This document shows positions 57,140 to 64,000 of a stretch of 64,000 nucleotides of DNA, piece by piece; the first letter of the stretch is position 1; every line of letters begins with the position of its first letter. The stretch is from Pirellulaceae bacterium (lineage in GTDB: Bacteria; Planctomycetota; Planctomycetia; Pirellulales; Pirellulaceae). The position numbers and the translations under genes were made by a program. Below the pieces are notes generated by a model. That model saw only the letters and a program-made list of their open reading frames with translations, was not told where the DNA came from and did not search any database. The stretch spans positions 496,001 through 560,000 of the forward strand of contig JAQWSU010000045.1 in the NCBI GenBank assembly GCA_029243025.1. Direction: 5' to 3'.

Positions 57140-58168
57140 TCAGCCGGCGGGCTGAGTAAATTTAGGGACTTCGGGTTCCGGAATGATCTCCATCAAGCGG
57201 ATCACAATATCTTCATTTGACATCCCTTCCGCCTGTGCCTGAAAATTCGTGCTGATTCGATGTCGCAAGACAGGAATCGCAATTTTCCGAACGTCTTCGA
57301 TCGCCACCGAAAAACGTCCATCCATGGCGGCCAGAGCTTTTCCTCCGTTGATGAGAAACTGCCCCGCTCGTGGACCTGCCCCCCAGTCGACCAATTCGCG
57401 GACAAATTCCGGCGCAGACTCATCCTTGGGTCGCGTTGCTCGAACCAACCGAGCGACATATTTGACAATGTATTCGCTTACCGCCACGCTGCTTACCAGC
57501 TTTTGCAGATTCACAATCGCCTTTGCGGAAAGTACCTTCCGCACTTCGACTTTCTCGTTTCGAGTGGTCACCGAAAGGATTTGCTCCTCCTCTTCGGCTG
57601 TCGGGTAACCCACCTTGATGTTAAACATGAAACGATCCAGTTGTGCCTCCGGCAGGGGATAGGTCCCTTCTTGCTCAATCGGATTCTGTGTCGCGATCGT
57701 AAAAAATGGCTCGGGCAGCGTATAAGTCGTGCGCCCGACCGTGACTTCGCGCTCCTGCATGGCTTGCAACAGTGCGGCCTGAGTTTTTGGTGGCGTCCGG
57801 TTAATCTCGTCTGCCAGCAATATATTTGAAAAAATCGGACCTTCGACAAAACGAAATTGCCGGTGCCCCGACTCATCTTCATCGATCACATTCGTACCCG
57901 TGATATCGGATGGCATCAGATCGGGGGTAAACTGAATACGATTGAAGCCAACATCCAGAATTGAGGCCAAGGTGCTAACCATCAGCGTCTTCGCCAGCCC
58001 CGGCACCCCCTCTAACAGGCAGTGCCCGCGCGTAAAAATTGCCGCAAAGAGCTGTTCGATCACGTCGTTTTGGCCGACGATAACCTTTTGCAACTCTTGC
58101 TGCATCAATTGACGATGTTGACTGAATTCTTGAAGAATATCGCCAAGACTACGGGATTTTGTGGCCAC
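57140..58168 (-). CDS. MoxR-family AAA ATPase
   Basis: The 342-residue product has Walker A as LEGVPGLAKTL, Walker B as LLADEINR, a sensor TIATQNP and the MoxR arginine finger region LPEAQLDRF. MoxR ATPases act as chaperones that switch VWA-containing partners. The start is either GTG at 58168 (with AAAGG 12 bases upstream) or TTG at 58198. It is the first gene of a four-gene operon and is divergent from the DUF4159 gene, so the two may share a control region. Confidence 0.95.
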   Translation of the reverse strand: MATKSRSLGDILQEFSQHRQLMQQELQKVIVGQNDVIEQLFAAIFTRGHCLLEGVPGLAKTLMVSTLASILDVGFNRIQFTPDLMPSDITGTNVIDEDESGHRQFRFVEGPIFSNILLADEINRTPPKTQAALLQAMQEREVTVGRTTYTLPEPFFTIATQNPIEQEGTYPLPEAQLDRFMFNIKVGYPTAEEEEQILSVTTRNEKVEVRKVLSAKAIVNLQKLVSSVAVSEYIVKYVARLVRATRPKDESAPEFVRELVDWGAGPRAGQFLINGGKALAAMDGRFSVAIEDVRKIAIPVLRHRISTNFQAQAEGMSNEDIVIRLMEIIPEPEVPKFTQPAG

Positions 58169-58378
58169 CGTGTCCGATTGCCTTTCTGTTAGTCGCAAGC
58201 AGAATATGGTCCGGAAGGATCATCTGCGGATGAGTTGGGGCGAGACTACATGGCGCCCCAATTGATTTTATCGGTCTGTCGACGGGACAGCAACGAGCCA
58301 GAATGATTCATTGCTGTCGTAACGTCTGAATCCTAAGATAATTATGACGATTCAATTTCTTCCGCAGAGGATTTTGTG

Positions 58379-60718
58379 ATGACCCTACGAAGCGTCCAAT
58401 TCAACGTTTTGCTTCTTGCGCTGATTGGATCAATTGTGACGCCAACGTGGGGACAGATTACAGCTGAAAAGGTAAAGCGGTCGCTGGAACGGGGCATTTT
58501 GTATTTGAAAGCTGAACAAAATCCGCGGCTCGGCAACTGGAGCGAACAAAATGGCTATCCGGGAGGCGTTACGGCTCTCTGCACACTGGCTTTGCTCAAC
58601 GCAGGTGTTCCGGCCGATGATCCGGTGATTCGCAAATCGCTTGAGTATTTACGCAAACCTAAGAGTCCACTTCGAACCTACAGCGTCGCCTTGCAGACGA
58701 TGGTGCTTTGCGCGGCGGATCCTCAACAAGATCGTTTGCAGATTCGTGAAAATGTGAAATGGCTTCAACAAATACAAATTACCGACGGACCCTTCAACGG
58801 AGCTTGGGCGTACGGTGAGCTCAAGCGGGGAGGAGACCCATCCAATACGCAGTTTGCCATGCTGGCCCTCTACGCGGCAGAAACGATTGGTATCAACGTC
58901 GAAGAATCCACTTGGCGGCGAGCGTTGGGATACTGGACGCGCACTCAACGGGACAATGGATCGTGGGGCTACAACCCTGAGATGCCATCGACCGGCAGCA
59001 TGACTTGTGCCGGCGTGGCCTCCGTCGTGATTGCATCCGGTCAAGTATCCGAATCCGATGCTAAAGTCACAGGCGATGTTGTGGACTGCTGTGCACGACA
59101 GAGCAACAACAACGTGGCGCAGCAGGGACTTGATTGGCTAGGGCGCAACTTCTCGGTGAACAGCAATCCAAATTCCATGGCAAGTCGTCGTAACCGAAGT
59201 TTTAGCCGCACCTGGCTTCTTTACTACATGTACGGCATTGAGCGAGTTGGGCGACTATCCGGGCGTCGATTTATAGGGCATCACGACTGGTATCGAGAAG
59301 GTGCTGAAACGTTACTCGAACAGCAAGATCGGCTGCGAGGATACTGGCGAGGTACGGGAATGGAGGCAAACACTCACATTGGGACCGCGTTGGCCGTTTT
59401 GTTCTTGGCCAAAGGCCGTCGCCCGGTCGTCATCGCCAAACTGCGTCGTGAACCGGAAGCAGATTGGAACCGACATCGCCATGACCTGGCCCACTTAACG
59501 CGCGATATCGAACGTCGTTGGGAACGGGATTTGAGCTGGCAGATCATCGAGGGCAGCGCCGCGACGGTAGAAGATTTACTCGAAACCCCGGTTCTGTACC
59601 TTTCCGGACGCGACAGTCTACAGCTCTCGAGACAACAAAAAGACATTCTGCGGCAATACATCGATCAGGGCGGATTTATCTTTGCCGAAGCCTGTTGTGA
59701 GGGTAGCGGTTTCGACAAAGACTTTCGGGAACTGATCGCCGAATTGTTTCCAGAGAATCCGCTTCGATTGCTGCCTGCGGATCACCCCATTTGGTACGCA
59801 GAAGAGAGAGTGAATCCCGACCACATGCGTCCCCTCTACGGTGTCGACTCCTGCTGCCGAACCAGTATCGTCTACTGCCCGGGAGAACTGTCGTGCTACT
59901 GGGAATTGGCAGACTCACGACAACAATCTAGCTATCCGCCAGTTGTTCAGGAAGAGATCAAGGCAGCGTTGGCGATCGGAGCGAACGTGATCACCTACGC
60001 GACCAATCGCGAGCTCAAGGAAAAGCTTGATACGCCACCAGTACTCGCATTTGAGGGCGACCAGGGCGTACACGAACGAGGTACGCTCTACATCGCGAAA
60101 CTAGCCCACAATGGCGGAAGCGACGATGCACCCGCAGCCCTGGCAAATCTGCAGCGATTACTGGGATCCAAGCTGAACCTTCGTGTCAGCAGCGAAAAGC
60201 GTCTGCTACCGTTCACGGACACGACTCTTTCCGAATACCCCATCGCATTCATGCATGGGCGACGAAGCTTTCGATTGACGGCTGCCGAGCGTTCGGCGCT
60301 GGTCGATTTTGTGAAGAATGGTGGATTCATTTTTGCTGATTCGATCTGCGCGAGCCAACAGTTTACCGACTCTTTCCGTAGGGAGATGAAAGCCGCCTTC
60401 CCGGATCATCCCCTGCAGGCAATCCCATCCGATCATCCTTTATTTACAGATGCGTTCCAGGGCTTTGATCTGTCCAAAGTACAACTCCGCGATCCACAAC
60501 AACGACGGACAGAAAACCAACCGCTGCGATCGCGGGTTGAAAGTGTCCCACCTGAGCTCCAGGGGATTGAAATCGATGGGCGACTGGCCGTTGTTTTTTC
60601 ACCCTACGACCTCAGCTGTGCCTTGGAAAATCAGGGCTCCATCGAATGCAAGGGTTACATGCGCGAAGACGCAGCCAAGATTGGCATTAATGTGATTCTC
60701 TATGCCATGCAAAACTAG
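58379..60718 (+). CDS. Secreted DUF4159 protein with terpene-cyclase-like repeats
   Basis: The 779-residue product has a signal peptide (LLLALIGSIVTPTWG). Residues 30-340 form an alpha/alpha-barrel repeat like prenyltransferase/squalene-cyclase folds (RGILYLKAEQNP, GGVTALCTLALLNAGV, NGSWGYNPEM, NTHIGTALAVLFLAKG). Two DUF4159 domains follow (about 380-560 and 560-775), each with a conserved phrase: GGFIFAEACCEGS and GGFIFADSICASQ. DUF4159 proteins commonly sit beside moxR/VWA loci, as here. The ATG at 58379 is used rather than the overlapping GTG. Function unknown. Confidence 0.9.
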   Translation: MTLRSVQFNVLLLALIGSIVTPTWGQITAEKVKRSLERGILYLKAEQNPRLGNWSEQNGYPGGVTALCTLALLNAGVPADDPVIRKSLEYLRKPKSPLRTYSVALQTMVLCAADPQQDRLQIRENVKWLQQIQITDGPFNGAWAYGELKRGGDPSNTQFAMLALYAAETIGINVEESTWRRALGYWTRTQRDNGSWGYNPEMPSTGSMTCAGVASVVIASGQVSESDAKVTGDVVDCCARQSNNNVAQQGLDWLGRNFSVNSNPNSMASRRNRSFSRTWLLYYMYGIERVGRLSGRRFIGHHDWYREGAETLLEQQDRLRGYWRGTGMEANTHIGTALAVLFLAKGRRPVVIAKLRREPEADWNRHRHDLAHLTRDIERRWERDLSWQIIEGSAATVEDLLETPVLYLSGRDSLQLSRQQKDILRQYIDQGGFIFAEACCEGSGFDKDFRELIAELFPENPLRLLPADHPIWYAEERVNPDHMRPLYGVDSCCRTSIVYCPGELSCYWELADSRQQSSYPPVVQEEIKAALAIGANVITYATNRELKEKLDTPPVLAFEGDQGVHERGTLYIAKLAHNGGSDDAPAALANLQRLLGSKLNLRVSSEKRLLPFTDTTLSEYPIAFMHGRRSFRLTAAERSALVDFVKNGGFIFADSICASQQFTDSFRREMKAAFPDHPLQAIPSDHPLFTDAFQGFDLSKVQLRDPQQRRTENQPLRSRVESVPPELQGIEIDGRLAVVFSPYDLSCALENQGSIECKGYMREDAAKIGINVILYAMQN

Positions 60719-60757
60719 CATGTGGGATCGAGTCAAACGACGGAATTTCCGGGCATC

Positions 60758-61669
60758 CTAACGATGCTTCTGCTGCATCCGCCGACTGTAATCCTCCAGC
60801 ACACGACGTTCCTTCGCACTGAGACTCGTTTCGCCTTCTCGGTGCAACTTCTTCAAGATAACATCCGCCTGTTCATCGAGTTGATCGTAACGAACATCCG
60901 GATCGTGAACCTTGAGCTTTGGGCGACGCTTGGGAAGGCGTATTCGATGGACCCAACGCTGTGGCATAAAAATGGTCACCAAATCCGCCCTGGTCTTGAA
61001 GTAGAGATAGCCGTAGATGGCTCCAAACAGGTGAACGTCGAAGGCAATTCGCTCAGTTTGTCCGTCCGGTCCTTGATGCATTCCCAACAGATTAAAACCA
61101 ACGATCAAGAGACCCAAGACCCATGCCGGCATGGGAATGAACATCATGAACAGCACCTTTTGGTGCGGAAAATTCAAAGCGAATAAGATCACAACGGTCG
61201 TCACCGCACCCGATGCACCGATTAGTGCCCCGTTTCTGTCACCTAGCAACAAACTGGTCAATGACCAAGCAACAGAACAGACCACCAACGATGTCAAATA
61301 CATCCTCAGAAAGGCTTGCCTGCCGTAAAGCTGCTCTACCTGTTGCCCGAGGAAGAAAAGCCCCAACATATTACCGATTAAATGAAAAGCATCAGTCGGT
61401 GAATGGGCAAATCCGTAGGTCACGAACTGCCACCACAATAATGGATTCAGCAACGTCTCGCTCTTCACAGCCAACAAGTTGCTTAAGTTGTGAGTGACGA
61501 CCAAGCCATCGGAAACCTCCATCGTGGTCTTCGGCCAGATGAAGACATCCACAACGAAAATAACCGCGTTTACGATGATCAAATTAAGAATCATCGTTCG
61601 CTGACCCGCCATTCGCGAAAACGAATTGCCGGATTCATCCTGATAGTAGGGTCGGTCGTAAAGTCCCAT
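60758..61669 (-). CDS. Rhomboid-family intramembrane serine protease
   Basis: The 303-residue product has six or seven membrane helices and the rhomboid site: HLIGNM (H96, N100) for the oxyanion, GASGAV (S153) as nucleophile, and FDVHLFGAIYGY (H213) as partner. The S-H dyad is complete. It ends with a 70-residue cytoplasmic charged tail (KRRPKLKVHDPDVRYDQ). It cleaves membrane proteins within the bilayer. The start at 61669 gives a standard N-terminus before MILNLIIVNAVIF; the frame stays open to 61777. Confidence 0.93.
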   Translation of the reverse strand: MGLYDRPYYQDESGNSFSRMAGQRTMILNLIIVNAVIFVVDVFIWPKTTMEVSDGLVVTHNLSNLLAVKSETLLNPLLWWQFVTYGFAHSPTDAFHLIGNMLGLFFLGQQVEQLYGRQAFLRMYLTSLVVCSVAWSLTSLLLGDRNGALIGASGAVTTVVILFALNFPHQKVLFMMFIPMPAWVLGLLIVGFNLLGMHQGPDGQTERIAFDVHLFGAIYGYLYFKTRADLVTIFMPQRWVHRIRLPKRRPKLKVHDPDVRYDQLDEQADVILKKLHREGETSLSAKERRVLEDYSRRMQQKHR

Positions 61670-61971
61670 CGTGGCAGTCCAGTTTGAACCTCGGTTGACG
61701 ACGAGCCAGCTTAGATTCCAGCCGTCGATTCTGCTTTCACTCCCCCGCACTCCCAAATCGAGCAGGCCGAGCATCAACGGGTAAGGATATCGTACGCGTG
61801 TCCGTCATAAAAGTGCAGTCATGCACACCTAAGGCTTTACCATGCCAGAAAGAAATCGCGAAAAACGGCCAGCGGTTCGGTAGAACGCTTCAATTGCCGC
61901 CAACGCAGCGGTCGCCGGTCATTTCCCACCGGGTCCACCGGGTCTTTTCCCCGGGTACTCAACTCGATCGG

Positions 61972-63492
61972 CTAGAGTGACCGAGGGCGATTGGAGTTGG
62001 GCTCGCCAGAGACTTGCTGCCGCATCTGCTGCTTATTCGCTCGGTAGAGTCGGCTAAGATCGCTAAGCAGCGTCTTCCATTGCTGCTCCAAGGCTTGCTG
62101 GTACTGCTGGATAATCGCCAATTCCATCTTGAAACCATCTCGATCTTCCGTCAAAAGCTGACGTTGATTGGTGACAAACTGGATTTGGCTCCGCAGATCA
62201 GCCAACGCTTGGTTTAGCTTGTCAAGATCCGTATTTGTCACGCCGATCTCGCGACGCGACGCGTCGATCTGATTCACGTTCGCTCGAAAAAACCGCTCGT
62301 AATCACGCAATTGCCGAACGTAGATCGGCTCAACCAATTCGGCGATTCCTTGATTAATGAATTCCTGACCGGTTGAAAAGTCGACGACCACCTCATCGCC
62401 CTTGGCAAATCCAACCGACTCAAACTGTCGAAGATCATCGGCGTTGGCTCGACCACTTGGATCAAAAGGCGCATCGGGAATAGACGTCGGTTCGCTGACA
62501 TCCACGTCAATATCCGACTTGGATTCCGTGAATTTCACCTTCATCCATTTGCGTTCGGGGGGATCCATATCATTGGCTTGGGTTTGATCGCGAACATACT
62601 GATCAAGCACAGCCTGATAACGATCTTGATCCTCCATCATGGGCGGCAGCCACAGCTGTAATTGCTCAGGAGTGAGACCTTGAGTCGCCTCATGCGAATC
62701 AATCGGCAAAACTTCGTAGAGCACCCAAGACGAACCCTCTTGGAGCTGTTCGATTTGCGATTTGTCCAACGGCAGATTAGGTTCAAGCTTTACCGTGTTG
62801 GGATCCGCCTGGGGATCATTCGTAACCTTAAATTCGCCAAGGTAGAAATCGGGAACTTTGCAAAAGCCTTGCTTGTCGTTTTTAACGAGCGGATCATCAC
62901 CATAAAGAAGCTGCTGGAGAGGCTGTGGCAATTGTGCAATCGGAGCTTCTTTGAAAGCAAAAACGATGGAGTTCTGCTGTAGCCCAAGAGGCTTGGTGTT
63001 GCTCGCCGCAGCCGCCTCACCCTCGGCTGGAATCGGCTCTACTGGTTCATCATCGAAGTCATCATACTCGTCAACGCCGGAGCGTGGTTGATAACAAGCC
63101 TCGTCGCCCCAATTCGTAGCATCCAAAGTGATCGAGCCCTGACCAATCCCCGCAACGGCCAAATTTCGCCAGACGCGGCCTCGATCGACAAGCAAGCGAC
63201 GAAGATCACTCTGAATTTGAGGTAGCGACGGATCGTCGGTCTCAAAGATCGAGCCCTTCGTTAATTGAAGCTGTGTTTCTTGAGCTTGCGCCAAATCTTT
63301 CGTCGACCTGACGTACTGAGTTCGCCATCGTTCTTGAGTCTTCAGCGTAGCAGCAGCAAATGCCATAAAGCAGAACGTCGCGATGAACAGCGCGAACATT
63401 AGGACAACATGCCAAATCTGCCATGTCTTTGCACTGAAGACCGCCAAAGCGATGAAGGCTAGGACGAGCACGCCCAAGATTGCCAAGCCCAT
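61972..63492 (-). CDS. Membrane-anchored coiled-coil hypothetical protein
   Basis: The 506-residue product has two N-terminal membrane helices (about 3-19 and 26-50), a coiled-coil-like region (LKTQERWRTQYVRSTKDLAQAQETQ), a soluble acidic middle, and a long C-terminal coiled coil (DRDGFKMELAIIQQYQQALEQ). I recognise no enzyme motif. The shape suggests a structural or scaffold protein facing the periplasm. It lies divergent from no gene in particular and about 230 bases from the TPR gene; it appears lineage-specific. Confidence 0.75.
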   Translation of the reverse strand: MGLAILGVLVLAFIALAVFSAKTWQIWHVVLMFALFIATFCFMAFAAATLKTQERWRTQYVRSTKDLAQAQETQLQLTKGSIFETDDPSLPQIQSDLRRLLVDRGRVWRNLAVAGIGQGSITLDATNWGDEACYQPRSGVDEYDDFDDEPVEPIPAEGEAAAASNTKPLGLQQNSIVFAFKEAPIAQLPQPLQQLLYGDDPLVKNDKQGFCKVPDFYLGEFKVTNDPQADPNTVKLEPNLPLDKSQIEQLQEGSSWVLYEVLPIDSHEATQGLTPEQLQLWLPPMMEDQDRYQAVLDQYVRDQTQANDMDPPERKWMKVKFTESKSDIDVDVSEPTSIPDAPFDPSGRANADDLRQFESVGFAKGDEVVVDFSTGQEFINQGIAELVEPIYVRQLRDYERFFRANVNQIDASRREIGVTNTDLDKLNQALADLRSQIQFVTNQRQLLTEDRDGFKMELAIIQQYQQALEQQWKTLLSDLSRLYRANKQQMRQQVSGEPNSNRPRSL

Positions 63493-63721
63493 CGAGCTTC
63501 CTGTTCCATGTTAAAGGGTCTGTTACCGACACGCCTTGAATCCCACGATTCAGGAGTTCGACCAAACCCATGATAAATTGGGCAGTCTAGCTAGTCAAGA
63601 TTCTGATAACGAAGGGGGAAGACGTAAATCCTACTGTGGAGGGGATTTAATAGCCTACAGCAGAACCTGAACAATCGGCCAAGAGCGTTAAAATCGACAT
63701 AATCCCTTGAATCTCCGCAAC

Positions 63722-64000
63722 TCAATGCCCGTCGATACCGATTCGACTGCGAGCTTCAGCTGCCCAGGGGCTGTCGGGAGCCAGACGAATAAACTCTCTC
63801 CAATGGTGTTCCGCCTCATTAACTTGCGAATTTTCATCGAAAGAACGGGCCAGATGGTAGTGCACGTCCGGATAGTCTGGATGAGAGCGGAGTGCTCCTT
63901 GAAAAGCTGCAATGGCCAACTCCAATTCGCCGGTTTCTGACAAGACACAGCCAAGATTCGCACGTGCTTCGACGTAGTTCTCGTCAAGCTCAACAGCCGT
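63722..64000 (-). CDS. TPR-repeat protein, cut by the window edge
   Basis: The last 92 codons of a minus-strand gene whose start lies beyond position 64000. They read two tetratricopeptide units: ELDENYVEARANLGCVLSE and GELELAIAAFQGALRSHPDYP, followed by DVHYHLARSFDENSQVNEAE. Such repeats bind other proteins. The codon at 63943 looks like a TTG start only because of the cut; the frame is open through 64000. Confidence 0.85.
   Translation of the reverse strand, partial: TAVELDENYVEARANLGCVLSETGELELAIAAFQGALRSHPDYPDVHYHLARSFDENSQVNEAEHHWREFIRLAPDSPWAAEARSRIGIDGH

Noticed and set aside
1-64000. tRNA, rRNA and CRISPR elements
   Set aside because: I looked for clover-leaf-like stems, rRNA-like conserved sequence and spaced direct repeats and found none that hold up.

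Overview
The window looks like chromosomal DNA from a planctomycete, probably of the Pirellulaceae type. Several family markers point there: two giant secreted proteins open with LEPRxLL-type motifs (FESLETRRVLA and IEALEPRQMLAL), two others end in PEP-CTERM anchors, and there is a PVC-type haem-binding CxxCH protein, a DUF6677-type membrane protein, a MoxR/DUF58/BatA-like/VWA cluster beside a DUF4159 protein, and a long FG-GAP/UnbV protein. No rRNA, tRNA or CRISPR array was seen.

Layout. 1-14.2 kb holds mostly housekeeping and small-metabolism genes: a glycosyltransferase, a RidA protein, a thioredoxin-trypsin fusion, metG, an alpha/beta hydrolase, an Eis-like acetyltransferase, a BshC-like protein with a second glycosyltransferase, Nif3, a sugar isomerase-like TIM barrel and rsmE. 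14.5-20.1 kb runs from an ExeA-like ATPase through small membrane proteins to a [2Fe-2S] ferredoxin-trkA-trkH potassium uptake operon. 20.2-30.7 kb is secreted and envelope material: a PHP hydrolase, a beta-helix LEPRxLL protein, a PEP-CTERM phosphodiesterase and a haem/HEAT-repeat protein. 30.9-32.4 kb is a scar containing a decayed integrase joined to the tail of an acyl-CoA-ligase-like gene. 32.4-40.3 kb carries a TolC-family lipoprotein, the FG-GAP/UnbV/thioredoxin gene and a LamG PEP-CTERM protein. 40.4-45.6 kb is a dTDP-sugar cluster (wecE, wecD-like, membrane protein, rfbB, rfbA) that should make dTDP-4-acetamido-4,6-dideoxygalactose. 45.7-64 kb has a phosphoesterase, a 1.5-kilo-residue CotH/lamin-tail protein, the MoxR-VWA operon with a divergent DUF4159 gene, a rhomboid protease, a coiled-coil protein and the edge of a TPR gene.

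The most notable signal is at 36.1 kb. The FG-GAP/UnbV gene is interrupted by one in-frame TGA. The reading frame continues for another 393 codons with normal family sequence. Starting 11 nucleotides after the TGA there is a six-pair hairpin closed by a GGUC loop, which is the shape and position of a bacterial SECIS element. I read this as a candidate selenoprotein rather than two genes, though a recent nonsense mutation cannot be excluded from this sequence alone.

A second theme is a shared calcium-loop (dockerin-like) C-terminal module found in four otherwise unrelated secreted proteins across 30 kb.
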